Positions 1 through 11,133 of a stretch of 64,000 bases of DNA are shown piece after piece; the first letter of the stretch is position 1, and each line of letters opens with the position of its first letter. Source of the DNA: Buddleja alternifolia (Eukaryota > Streptophyta > Magnoliopsida > Lamiales > Scrophulariaceae); assembly GCA_019426215.1 (NCBI GenBank), contig CM033406.1:2309001-2373000 (forward strand), read 5' to 3'. Under the pieces are notes generated by a model, which did no database searches, was not told where the DNA came from, and saw only the letters and a list, made by a program, of their open reading frames with translations. A program made the translations under genes and the position numbers.

Positions 1-1448
1 CCACATGTGTAATAGAATATTTTTCATTTTCTTCTTCATTTAAAAAACATTACAAGTCAAACTTTAACTAGCTTTGAATTTCACTCTTGTGACTTCATTT
101 AATTAAGTCCAACTTAATTAAAATGACTCCGAAGTCTTCCAAGACTTGTTAATTAAATAATTTTCATGATTAATTAATAGTAAAATTAGTAGCTTAAATA
201 TATTCCCGGATAATAATAATTTCCGTTAACGATTAATCTCCAAGATTAATTAATAGAAAAATTATTTTTCCAAGCCTACTAATTAAAATGTCTTCCACTT
301 AATTAATTAATCTCATTAATCAATTTCACTTTAATCCTAAACCGGATTAATATTCACATAGCAATTGAACTTTCTTGAGTAAGTGTGTAACCCCATTGTA
401 GGTTCGTTCATGTACTAGTAGTAGGAACACAACCCCGTTGTGCCTTTGCAATTTTCATTGCTAGATTTAATTACTCCAAGAATTTTAATCCGACCGAGAA
501 TTAATTACCGATTAATTCATGGTTCCTACAAATCAAGGTTAGTACTAGCCACGCGCCAAGAAGACCTAGCCATGAACGATTATTAGGTGACCTTTCCGCA
601 TTACGATTTTCGCATAAGTAAAATCCTTCCATCAAATATCCCGATCGAATCTAGGACTTGGATGTCAGTCGAAATCCCAGTAACTCGATTCTATGTATAT
701 CGATCTAAGTGACATTGACCAATTTATCAATCAAGCGAGGAAACACTGCTCCTCCTTATTGATACTACTCCGGCCGGAGGTTCCCATGGTCAATACACTG
801 TGAAGTACATAGGATATGCGCCGATGCTAATGATCAGTGACGGATTCTCTCTTGGCACTCATGCGCCTCCGTACATAACCAGACTGGACCCAATATACCC
901 CACTTTATGACTCACCTGGAATCGTGTGACAAATCTAAGTACAGTGGGCGATGCACGAGACGACCAATGGTGCCTCAAGTCATGAGGACCAATCTTATGC
1001 CTACGTAACCGTGGAGATTCCAAATTCGACACTGACTCCAATATGGAATCTCGGCGGGGTTGTTCAGTTTACTCGATCCAACGAGAACCCACATACATGC
1101 ACTGATGTACACAGTATCAGTATCCATGGAATAGGATACACTCTCCAAGAGTGTGCATTGTACGTGCAAGTCTTTACGAGTCATTGATATCCCTATCTCA
1201 ATGATTCTATGACTTGGAACATTTTTAAGACCACAACCTTAGAGACATATTCCATGATTGGCATCCTCGATACCAAACACATCTCATAGCTTAAGAGTGA
1301 TCTAGGGGACTTTATCTAATTGCATATAATGATAAGATAAAGAAGAATATGCCTTTTATTAAATAACTTGACAAGATACAATATAAGACTGTTTAAAGAG
1401 TCGGCTACTACGCCCAACAAATGGCACGTCGGGCACCTAACTCTTTCA
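1..1448 (-). repeat. Copia element 1, 3' LTR (cut by window start)
   Basis: This stretch is near-identical by eye to 7811-9213, the matching part of the same element's 5' LTR, with scattered substitutions and a one-base indel. On the minus strand the LTR begins TGAAAGAGTTAGG directly after a polypurine tract, so its inner edge is at 1448. The outer end lies before base 1, so its target duplication cannot be read. A short open frame at 951-1187 has a counterpart in the other copy, but it matches no family I recognise and reflects the LTR repeat rather than a gene. Confidence 0.9.
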
Positions 1449-1464
1449 ATCTCCCACTTGCCCT
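1449..1464 (-). other. Polypurine tract of copia element 1
   Basis: Read on the minus strand this is a purine-rich stretch (AGGGCAAGTGGGAGAT) just upstream of the LTR start TGAAAG. In copia elements this position and composition mark the plus-strand priming site. It fixes the inner edge of the 3' LTR. Confidence 0.8.
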
Positions 1465-2370
1465 AGAGCCAATTGCCCATGTATTTCAGGCCCATCTTCT
1501 CAAGATGTCCCTCCAATACTCTTTGGCCCAAGGGTTTGGTAAAGGGGTCTGCTATGTTATTTGCCGAGTCCACACGTTCCACTTGAACGTCCCCTCTACG
1601 AATGATCTCTCTGATCAGATAGTATCGCCTTTCTATGTGTTTGGACCTCTGATGAGACCTTGGCTCTTTTGACTGTGCAATAGCCCCATTGTTATCATAG
1701 TACAATCGTACGGGATCAATAATAGATGGAACAACACGCAACTCTTGGATGAAGTTCCTTATCCAAACAGCTTCTTTTGCAGCCGCCCAGGCTGCAATGT
1801 ACTCAGCCTCTGTGGTGGAGTCAGCAATAGTTTCTTATTTAGAACACTTCCAGCTGACCGCTCCACCATTGAGTACAAAGACAAATCCCGAGATAGATTT
1901 GAAATCATCCACATCAGATTGGAAGCTAGAATCTGTATAGCCTTCCAATTTTAATTCTCCTCCACCGTAGACTAGGAAGGCATCCTTAGTTCTTCTCAAG
2001 TACTTAAGGACTGCCTTTACGGCTTTCCAGTGCTCTTCGCCTGGATTGACTTGATATACGCTTATTGCACTAAGTGCATAAGCCACATCAGGCCGTGTAC
2101 ATAGCATAGCATACATAATACTCTCTATAGCGGAGGCATATGGTATGTGAGACATCTTTTCCTTTTCCTCCGGTGTCTGAGGGGACATAGACTTGGAAAG
2201 AGAAATACCATATCTCATAGACACCAGTCCTCTCTTGGACTGATCCATTTTGAATCTCTTCAAAACTCTATCTATGTACGCAGATTGTGAGAGTCCCAGC
2301 ATTCTACTGGATCTATCTCGATGAATCTTCATTCCGAGAATGTAGGATGCCTTTCCCATATCCTTCATTG
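1463..2370 (-). pseudogene. pol: Copia element 1 RT C-terminus and RNase H
   Basis: Starts with MKDMGKASYILGMKI, the usual copia segment after the YVDD box, and runs through LCTRPDVAYAL to the RNase H domain (EGYTDSSFQSD, GGAVSWK). An in-frame stop follows at 1837-1835, at a position normally glutamine. The final block contains YYDNNGAIAQSKEPRSHQRS and ends MGNWL before the stop at 1465-1463, the normal copia pol C-terminus. It therefore reaches the natural end of the polyprotein, 15 bases short of the 3' LTR. Confidence 0.88.
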
Positions 2371-3319
2371 AGAATTGTGTGGATAACCACGCTTTTGTTT
2401 CTTACAACATTCCTATGTTGTTTCCAAACAATAGAATGTCATCAACGTAAAGCACCAGAAATGTTATCGCGCTCCCACTAGCCCTTTTGTACACACATGC
2501 TTCATCAGCATTTTGAAGAAAACCATATGTTTGTACAGTATCATCAAAACACTTGTTCCAGCTTCGGGAAGCCTGTTTGAGTCCATAAATGGATCTCTGA
2601 AGTTTGCACACCTTGTGCTCACTTCCTATGGATGCGAAGCCCTCGGGCTGCTCCATGTAAAGCTCTTCCTCTATTTTACCATTGAGGAAAGCAGTCTTCA
2701 CATCCATCTACCATATTTCATAGTCTAAATATGCAGCTATGGCTAGAAGTATCCGAATGGATTTGACCATCGCCACTGGTGAAAAGGTTTCATCATAGTC
2801 AATTCCTTGCCTCTAAGTGTAACCTTTCGCCACGAGACGTGCCTTGTAGGTGACTACTTCTCCATCTGCTCCAAGCTTTCGCTTATAGATCCACTTGCAG
2901 CCTACGAGTTTAGACCCGTCAGGTGGATCCACCAAGGTCCAGACCTTGTTGGAGTGCATGGAGTCCATCTCGGATTGCATGGCTTCTAACCATTTTCCCG
3001 AATTGACGTCGAACGTCGCTTCCCCATATGTCCTTGGATCAGGGGAATTACCATCCTCGTTGCTATCAAGCAAGAAACCATACCTCTCAGGTTATTTCAG
3101 GATCCTTTCGGATCTTCGAGGATGTTGTGTACTTGCTACTACTTCTGGTTGTGCATCTGTGGTATCAGGTGAACCCTTTTGTGGTTCTTGAGTTTCCTCA
3201 AGTTCTACAACCTCGCCATTTCTATCCAATAGAAATTTCTTCTCTAAGAAGGCAGCGTTCCTTGAAACAAACACTTTATGTTCCGATGGGTTGTAGAAAT
3301 AATATCCATAGGATTCCTT
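2371..3319 (-). pseudogene. pol: Copia element 1 reverse transcriptase (broken)
   Basis: Same frame as the integrase. It contains the connection region (RRSERILK), the RT start (WTLVDPPDGSKLVGCKWIYKRK, given here only as its ends), VAKGYT, MDVKTAFLNG and the catalytic YVDD box at 2449-2438, which is intact. In-frame stops occur at 3094-3092, 2815-2813, 2710-2708 and 2404-2402. The last three stand where related elements have glutamine, so each fits a single C-to-T change. No frameshift is needed to read through the whole region. Confidence 0.9.
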
Positions 3320-4654
3320 TTAATATCCCACAAACTTACATAAGGAGGATCTTGCATCCAACTTATCGCCCACTAGTTGCTTGACATAAGCCGAGCAACC
3401 CCATACCCTTAGGTATTTATAAGTGGGTGATTTACCAAACCACATTTCATATGGCACCTTGGAGACACTCTTTGACGGTACTCTATTTAATAGATGCGTC
3501 GCAGATTCTAGGGCATATCCCCAGAAGGAAAAAGGAAGTCCAGTGAAACTCATCATGGATCGAACCATGTCCATCAAGGTCCGATTCCTTCGCTCGCTTA
3601 CCCCATTAAGTTGGGGAGTACCGGGTGGAGTCCACTGAGAGACAATCCCATTGTCTTTTAGATAATCAAGGAATTCACGGGACAAGTATTCTTCCCCTCG
3701 ATCCGATCGAAGAGCTTTGATTCTTCTTCCCGTTTGCTTCTCTACTTCATGTCTAAAATCCTTGAACCTCTCAAAGCCTTCAGACTTGTATCTCATAAGA
3801 TACACGTAACCATAGCTCGAAAAGTCGTCGGTGAAGGTTATGAAGTAAGAATGGTTCCCTTTAGTGCTTACATTAAGCGGACCACATACATCCGTATGGA
3901 CCAAGTCCAAAAGGTTAGTAGCTCGCTCCATTTGCCCGGAAAATGGTGACTTGGTCATCTTACCCTTTAGACAAGATTCACAAGTTGGCATATCTAGCAT
4001 TTTCCGAAGGTCAAGCTTATCCGCCATCTTATGAATTCTATCTTTAGAGATATGGCCTAGTCTAGCATGCCACAGGTATGTATCATTTTGATTATCTAAC
4101 TTTCTCTTACTAGTATGTTCCTCATGTTGAGATAATAAGATTGGAGTATCGGGGAGAACCGTGTATAAGCCATGAGACAACTTCGATTCCAATATTAAAG
4201 AAGAATCATAAAACATGGAGCAAGCTCCATTTTTGATAACAAAACTATAACCTTCCTTGTCCAACAAGGGTACAGAAATGATGTTCTTAATTAATTGCGG
4301 AATGTAAAATACATTGTTCAAAATAACACGATTTTTGTTGGGAAAAGATAAGTAGATAGTTCCTACGGCCGTGGCAGCAACCCGTGCTCCATTCCCAAAT
4401 CGCATGGTCATCTCCCCTCTACTTATCTGTTTGCTTCTTGCCATCACCTGCAAATCATTGCAAAGGTGAACTCCATATCCAGTGTCCAACACCCAAGAAG
4501 CATCATTAACTGATAAGTTAACTTCAACATAAAACATACCATTCATTGGTTTAGTGCAATTACGCTTCCAATGTCCCTTTTTACCACAATTGAAGCACGC
4601 ATCATGATCGGTACCCTTAGCCTTTTTTACACCACCTTTGCCTTTCAACTGTTT
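3320..4654 (-). pseudogene. pol: Copia element 1 zinc knuckle, protease and integrase
   Basis: Continues in the gag frame. A CX2CX4HX4C zinc knuckle (CFNCGKKGHWKRNC) lies at about 4597-4556. The aspartic protease signature is WVLDTGYG, with DTG kept but the usual SG following altered to YG. The integrase has an HHCC zinc region (HARLGH ... CESCLKGK) and a catalytic core with D (LVHTDVCGP), D (ALRSDRGEEY) and E (NGVSERRNRTL). It ends at an in-frame stop at 3322-3320 inside the integrase-RT connection; the same frame continues beyond it. Confidence 0.9.
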
Positions 4655-5338
4655 TTACTTCTTGTTGTTCTTCTTCCCCTTATTCTTATTGGCCTTACGA
4701 CCCTTAGAACGGGATGAGGAACCAACAAGCAGTACCGGCTTATCTTTCTTGATGGCGGCATCTGCACTTTTCAACATGTTCAACAATTCGGGTAATGAAG
4801 CCTCAAGTTGATTCATGTTGTAGTTGATGACAAATTGGTCAAACGACTTCGGAAAGGACTGTAGCACGAGGTCAACAGAAAGCTCGGTCTCAAATTTTAC
4901 GCCAAGATCAGAAAGCTTATTAATAAGACTGATCATACGTAAAACATGATTATCGACCGAAGATCCCTCATGCAGACGAGCACGGAATAGCTCTTTAGAG
5001 ATTGTGAATCTCTCCCTCCTAGTTCGAGTGCCATAGAGCTCCTCGAGACTTTCGATAATATCCTTGGAGATGGTCACATGCTCAAATTGCTTTTGAAGCT
5101 CATTAGTCATTGAAGCCATCATGATACATCTCACTTGGATATTATCATCGGTCCATTTATCAAAAGCAGCACGTTCATCATCAGTGCTTGTGCGAGTGAC
5201 GCGAGGCAAAGGCGTATCTAATACGCTATCCTTGCGCTCACTTTGAAGCACAATTTTAAGGTTTTGGTACCGATCGGCGTAGTTGGGACCGACAAGTCTA
5301 TTGGAATCTAGGATTGTTCAAAGTGGATTTTTGGCCAT
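4655..5338 (-). pseudogene. gag: Copia element 1 gag (broken)
   Basis: Structural gag polyprotein of a copia element. The start chosen is the ATG at 5338-5336, because the frame upstream of the visible Met at 5251 continues with typical copia gag residues (ILDSNRLVGPNYAD). This frame has a TGA at 5320-5318, seven codons in, and a TAA at 4657-4655 just before the zinc knuckle. Residues resembling the copia gag helical core (SITNELQ-, ELY-, HVLRMISLINKLSDLG-type wording) are visible. The C-terminus is Lys/Asn-rich and leads in the same frame into pol, so gag and pol were one reading frame. Confidence 0.85.
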
Positions 5339-7102
5339 TTTGTTAACTACAAAATAAATAGCGAGGCAAAACAATTAACATTCAATATGTATCTTGTCCA
5401 CATATAATTCGGTCTTTAATAGTACGTGTCTCCCACTATTTTATCAAATTCCATAACCCTCTTATATGGATATTCGAGGAGATATGCGGGTCTCCCTAGT
5501 GGGCTCGAGATCCATAAGAGACTCTTCATATGTCCCGAGAACACGAGGCCATATGATAAATCCGTATGGTAGGCTTACCGGCCTTCTATATCGACGTATA
5601 GTTCTCAAGATATTTTGCCTCATCTTTCCCATACACCCCGAGAACACGAGCCCATATGGTAGTAAACGTTAAGTCAAGCCCATCAAATATTCATGGTCAA
5701 TCGACCGGACTAGTGTGCCCCACGACTCATGGACGACACCTAGACAAATCGATCCCACGAGCATCTCTATGCTTAGTGGTGGTCACAGCCTAATCCACTT
5801 GATGCCACCCCACGACTCATGGACGGCGGGCCAAGCTTCATGGCATTTCACATGCTACTACTTATGATGGAAGGCGTGGACAATAGAACCTCATTCAATT
5901 TCCACATAAACTTAATATTTCTTGGATTTACTTGAAACAAATCAAGCGAGGGGTTTCAACATGCAAGGTCTCATCAAGATAAGGATTATCTTTAATTATG
6001 TGATCATGCAATCCAAGTAGCATATAAGAAAACATAATATAAGACATCCACAAAGCGGTAAACAAATATGGATGATTGTGGGTCCCTAAGCGATCCACCC
6101 GAGCCACCGGTGAATCTAAGGAAATCTAGGGTTCTAAATTAAAATAGACCATATCTATTACATAAGCTTCCAACGGCATACATAATCTTCAATAATGGTC
6201 CATCATCTTCGTCTCCATCTTCGATTACAATAAAATGAAAAAGAAAGTGCGAAAATAAAATATACAACCAAATTGAAATAGAGGCCAATAATAATTACAA
6301 CCCAATTGAATAATCTAAGGCTCTACCCACAATCCATCCATTATGCAAATCAACCATCAAGCGTATGAAGATGACATGCAAAGCATTAATTAATCATAAG
6401 CCCATCACATAGTTGAAACAATCATAACTTTGGGATTTATATGTTATGAGGAAAAACCGAGTTTTTCTAGTTTTTCAAAAATTCCAAACTTTTAAATAAC
6501 TAAAAAACGCGTGGAAGTTGATTCCAAAATCAAGAAATGGGCCAAAGGTAGGAGTCCTTGAAGACCCGGGTCGTGTGTACCACACCACGTCAAGATGGTC
6601 CAACCATCAAGCACATGGTGTGCGTATGTACGCTGCCCGGCAACGCACCGTGCGCCGCCGAGCAGCGCACACACTGTCCAGCAGCTGCTGGACAGTTTCT
6701 CGACCATGGTTGAGACCACCAAGGGGTGGAATCGGCCATGGTCAGCCCCGTCTTGACCCCCGCCAAGTTTCCTTTAACTGTTGGCAATGATTCGCGATAT
6801 TGAGTCCTACTAAATGAGCACACCCTTATGCGCACAAAGCCTTCAGCCGGGTGCGCACAAAGTCTCGTAGCTTGGGTTCAATATCAACGGTCCTCGCCCG
6901 GGTTTCGACCTTCCCTTTTAGTGTCTCTTAATTTTCAATCATTTCAAAAAAAAAACAAAATCTCCAAGATTTTAAGAAAAACGATGACAAATCCCGAGCT
7001 ATTATTAAATCAACAAATGTAACATATAGATTTAAGCAACCGGTTAAAATACTACATGAACCGGAAAGCAAAAACATGCAAAGTTTTTAATGTGCATAAC
7101 CC
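5339..7102 (-). other. Long leader of copia element 1
   Basis: About 1.76 kb between the primer-binding site and the gag ATG, with no convincing gene. It contains direct repeats (CCCCACGACTCATGGACG at about 5717 and 5810; GAGAACACGAG with CCATATG at about 5540 and 5640) and a GC-rich block at 6590-6780 that is unlike its AT-rich surroundings. A perfect 24-base palindrome lies in that block. Leaders of most copia elements are far shorter, so this could hold captured or duplicated sequence. Confidence 0.75.
6673..6696. other. Perfect 24-bp palindrome in copia leader
   Basis: ACTGTCCAGCAG followed at once by its exact reverse complement. It lies in the GC-rich part of the leader, downstream of the primer-binding site in the RNA sense. 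As RNA it could pair with itself or with a second genome copy. A role in genome dimerisation is only inference. Confidence 0.9.
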
Positions 7103-7116
7103 GGGCTCTGATACCA
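7103..7116 (-). other. Primer-binding site (initiator tRNA-Met type), copia element 1
   Basis: The minus strand reads TGGTATCAGAGCCC, the classic copia site complementary to the 3' end of initiator tRNA-Met. It lies one base from the 5' LTR edge at 7118, which begins TGTTAGG on the plus strand. Confidence 0.92.
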
Positions 7117-7699
7117 CTGTTAGGATCGGTATGCCCCCACAAGCGATGCCCGCGCAGCGGAAGAAATAAAGTATATAAAACACATATATATCGACATCCC
7201 AAGCTAGGGGGTCAAAGTAATGCACAACAAAAACTAATACGAGTAAAGGGGTTTTAAACCGATTACAAGATTTGGGCTTTTATTAAAGTGAGGGTGTAAA
7301 ACCACAACACAAGGAAAACCACACCAAAAACTTTGGCTCTCATTTTCGAATCCTCACCTCAACATAGAGGGGTTCGAATCAAACCACCATAAGCTCCTAA
7401 AGAAAGAAGCCTCTACAAGGACACACCTCAAGTAAGTTCATACCTTAAGCAAAAGATTGGCTAGATATATGCTCTAAGGAAATGGAGTCTATGTAGTGAA
7501 AGGTGGAAGACAAGAAGAGTTACTAAAAGAAATATCTATGGAAGATAATCTTTTACAACTAATCTTCAAGAAGAAGTTCTATAGAAGAAAATCTTCAAGA
7601 ATCACAAGAGAAGCTAGAAAAATCTAGAGATGAAGAACTAAGCTCTAAGCTTTTTTTTCTTTTTAAGTTTTCATCAAGTTCTAAATGAGAGCAAGAACA

Positions 7700-7714
7700 C
7701 CTCCTTTTATAGCC
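7700..7714 (-). promoter_or_regulatory. TATA box of copia element 1 5' LTR
   Basis: The minus strand reads GGCTATAAAAGGAGG, a strong TATA box. A start site about 30 bases further left would put the R/U5 part at 7118 to about 7675. The same 15 bases occur in both LTRs of the unrelated Athila-like element. Confidence 0.6.
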
Positions 7715-9208
7715 ACCAATTTTCGGCCATATGGTGTTAGGTGGAGTAGAAGACTTGTTTTTCTTCACCTACCACCTCATTCTCACCTACCATTCCATTC
7801 TCAACTACCACCACATGTGTAAGAGAATATTTTTCATTTTCTTCTTCATTTAAAAAACATTACAAGTCAAACTTTGACTAGCTTTGAATTTCACTCTTGT
7901 GACTTCATTTAATTAAGTCCAACTTAATTAAAATGACTCCCAAGTCTTCCAAGACTTGTTACTTAAATAATCTTCATGATTAATTAATAGTAAAATTAGT
8001 AGCTTAAATATATTCCCGGATAATAATAATTTCCGTTAATGATTAATCTCCAAGATTAATTAATAGAAAAATTATTTTCCCAAGCCTACTAATTAAAATG
8101 TCTTCCACTTAATTAATTAATCTCATTAATCAATTTCACTTTAATCCTAAACCGGATTAATATTCACATAACAATTGAACTTTCTTGAGTAAGTGTGTAA
8201 CCCCATTGTAGGTTCGTTCATGTACTAGTAGTAGGAACACAACTCCGTTGTGCCTTTGCAATTTTCATTGCTAGATTTAATTATCCAAGTATTTTAATCC
8301 GACCAAGAATTAATTACCGATTAATTCATGGTTCCTACAAATCAAGGTTAGTACTAGCCACGCGCCAAGAAGACCTAGCCATGAATGATTATTAGGTGAC
8401 CTTTCCGCATTACGATTTTCGCATAAGTAAAATCCTTCCATCAAATATCCCGATCGAATCTAGGACTTGGATGTCAGTCGAAATCCCAGTAACTCGATTC
8501 TATGTATATCGATCTAAGTGACATTGACCAATTTATCAATCAAGCGAGGAAACACTGCTCCTCCTTATTGATACTACTCCGGCCGGAGGTTCCCATGGTC
8601 AATACACTGTGAAGTACATAGGATATGCGCCGATGCTAATGATCAGTGACGGATTCTCTCTTGGCACTCACGCGCCTCCGTACATAACCAGACTGGACCC
8701 AATATGACCCACTTTATGACTCACCTGGAATCGTGTGACAAATCTAAGTATAGTGGGCGATGCACGAGACGACCAATGGTGCCTCAAGTCATGAGGACCA
8801 ATCTTATGCCTACGTAACCGTGGAGATTCCAAATTCGACATTGACTCCAATATGGAATCTCGACGGGGTTGTTCAGTTTACTCGATCCAACGAGAACCCA
8901 CATACATGCACTGATGTACACCGTATCAGTATCCATGGAATAGGATACACTCTCTAAGAGTGTGCATTGTACGTGCAAGTCTTTACGAGTCATTGATATC
9001 CCTATCTCAATGATTCTATGACTTGGAACATTTTTAAGACCACAACCTTAGAGACATATTCCATAATTGGCATCCCCGATACCAAACACATCTCATAGCT
9101 TAAGAGTGATCTAGAGGACTTTATCTAATTGCATATAATGATAAGATAAAGAAGAATATGCCTTTTATTAAATAACTTGACAAGATACAATATAAGACTG
9201 TTTAAAGA

Positions 9209-9213
9209 GTCGG
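9209..9213. repeat. Target-site duplication GTCGG, left copy (Athila-like insertion)
   Basis: The last five bases of copia LTR before the Athila-like element. The same five bases follow that element at 19656-19660, and the copia LTR sequence then continues without loss. Confidence 0.92.
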
Positions 9214-11133
9214 TGACACGCTAAAAGCTAACGTGCTATTCTAGCAAGTGCACTAGTCGTGTGTAGTAATAAGTGTGGACGAAAAGTCCGGGTTGTCGAA
9301 CCACGGAGACTTGAATTCTAGTTTAAGATTTGTAATGAAGTGAATAAACAAAGTAAGAATAAATTCAAATAAAATTTGTAAAGAACAAGAACAAAGATGA
9401 GCAAGTGATTTAAAACCAATTATAAAGGGAGACTAAGGCACATGCTAGGTTCAAATTGATCAAATATACTTATAAAGGTTCTTGTTGAAGGATTACACTT
9501 ATATTGTTATGGTGAGAGCTCCAAGAGTAGAGAATAACCGATGTCTTGCGTATAAACTCCTATGCTTAGATCGTGATTTCCCAAATATTCCTATCCGGAA
9601 ATCTAACCACTAAACATGCATTAACGTACTAGAGTTCACTCGATTAGAATCGAACAACTTCACCCGGGAATCTTTACCTATGTCTAGGGTAATTCCTCAT
9701 TAGTTGGGGGTCATGATGTGAATTTCTTGCACCCTAAGTTAATTTTCTCCCGAAATATCAACCTAGGCATAAGATTCTAACATATAGTGATCAAGTATAT
9801 GCAAGATAGGTAAAAACACAAATTCACATCACATAACAATATAAGTATAACCTCTACAATCATCTATTATAAGCATATATCACAATTTGACCTTACATGG
9901 CCTTAGTCTTATGAATTTAGTTCATGATAGTTATTATGAAAAACAATAATGAATAAATACACATGTTCATAGACATGAATGAAATGAAAAGGCTATAAAA
10001 ACTCCCTCTAATGTGATAGATGATGGCCCCTTGATTGGAGCTTCAATTCCTAGCTTTCTCCTCTTAGAATGATGAAGAATGGTGATGAATGGTGGAGAAA
10101 TCAGATTAGGGGCTGCCCTCCTCTCCTCCAAGAATCTGAAATTGATAGTGAATGATGAAGAGTATGGGTTCCTCCTCCTTTTATAGCCAAAAATTCCACT
10201 AAAGTATGCATTAAGAATTCTCATTAAAGTTCCCCAATGAGAATTCCACCTAAGGTGATGCTTAAAGTTTGGCTTTTAAGATTCCAACCAGCTAAAAAAT
10301 GTTGAACTTTCAGCCATTAAGAATTCCACCAAGCATAACCATGTGAAAACTTCAACAAAACACATGCATGCTGCCATTTTCTTGCTTTCCAGCGCAGTCT
10401 TTGTATTTTCCTCATAAACTTCTCCCCAGATCTCCACATTGGATGATTCAAGTCCTCATGTTCAGATAAAACATAGATCTCCAACTTTGAAGAAGGACAT
10501 TTTGTCCAATTCGGTCTCTAAGTATACCTAAATTACGTTTCAACATGGAGGTTGTTTCTGATTTGGCGCCCATAAAGTAAATCTACCAAGAAACACACTT
10601 ATGACAACCCCTCAACACATGTGCTGAATTATGGCCAAAAGTGATTCTTACCCATCATATAATGCTGGAATTTAGGCTGAAAAAGGAGTAACATTCGGAC
10701 TATCCATGCCTAGGCATGACTAGGAGGGAGCTGGGGCGTATCCTGGCACATGTACTTCTCTGTTCGGCGCAGCAATCGTATTTCCTTCAAAATTATCTCT
10801 ATAGACCTCCGATTTGGATGTTTCAAGTTCCCATTTGAAGCTAAGACATGCATCTAAAACTTTGTAGAAGGAAACTTTGTCTAATTCGGTCTCGAAATAT
10901 ACGGAATTATCGCTCGAATGTGGTAGGAGATGCATAAACCGCCTAGGTGTTGAAAAACATGCTTGAACTTGTTTTGTACATCGTTTTTCTTCCCTTTTCT
11001 TCATGTATTCTCATTTATTACCTGTATTCACTTAACACACCTATTAAATGCAAATGTGACATGATTTAAGCAATAAGTGGATCCAAATCATAAGAATTAC
11101 GGTCTTAAAAACACGTAAAAACACCTCTTAACA
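9214..11133 (-). repeat. Athila-like element, 3' LTR (full length)
   Basis: 1.92 kb, from TGACACGCTAAAAGC to CTCTTAACA. The part 9771-11133 matches 18274-19655 of the other LTR with scattered differences. A TATA box (minus strand) is at 10174-10188. The first bases also start the solo LTR at 28554, so the two belong to related families. Confidence 0.9.
10174..10188 (-). promoter_or_regulatory. TATA box in Athila-like 3' LTR
   Basis: GGCTATAAAAGGAGG on the minus strand, the same 15 bases as in the copia LTR at 7700-7714 and in the Athila-like 5' LTR at 18696-18710. Confidence 0.5.

Larger units (their letters stand above)
1449..7117 (-). mobile_element. Ty1/copia element 1, internal region
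   Basis: The 5.67-kb internal part of a copia retrotransposon lies between two matching LTRs. In transcription order it holds a primer-binding site, a very long leader (about 1.8 kb), gag, zinc knuckle, protease, integrase, reverse transcriptase and RNase H, the order that defines Ty1/copia. It was inserted into a Tat-like gypsy element, whose gag-protease half resumes at about 19703. Lineage is uncertain; the RNase H and reverse-transcriptase wording suggests a Tork/Angela-type relative. Several in-frame stops make it non-autonomous now. Confidence 0.9.
7118..9213 (-). repeat. Copia element 1, 5' LTR (main part, interrupted)
   Basis: Starts TGTTAGGATCGG on the plus strand beside the primer-binding site and runs 2.1 kb until an Athila-like element interrupts it after GTCGG (9209-9213). 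The last 42-44 bases of this LTR resume at 19661. The part from 7811 is near-identical to 1-1410. It includes the motif GCAGCGGAAG near the primer site, seen in other copia LTRs of this window. Transcription would run leftwards from a TATA box at about 7705-7713. Confidence 0.92.

Noticed and set aside
951..1187. Short open frame repeated at 8760-8957
   Set aside because: It lies inside the copia LTR and is repeated only because the LTR is repeated; no known motif and overlapping frames on both strands.
6518..6835. Overlapping open frames on both strands in the copia leader
   Set aside because: They follow the GC-rich island with few stop codons; no recognisable protein family and no shared start context.
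7103..7116. TGGTATCAGAGC-type matches considered as tRNA genes
   Set aside because: Only the short 3' tRNA complement is present, next to LTR edges; no cloverleaf around it. The same holds for 32283, 39610, 45732 and 56064.
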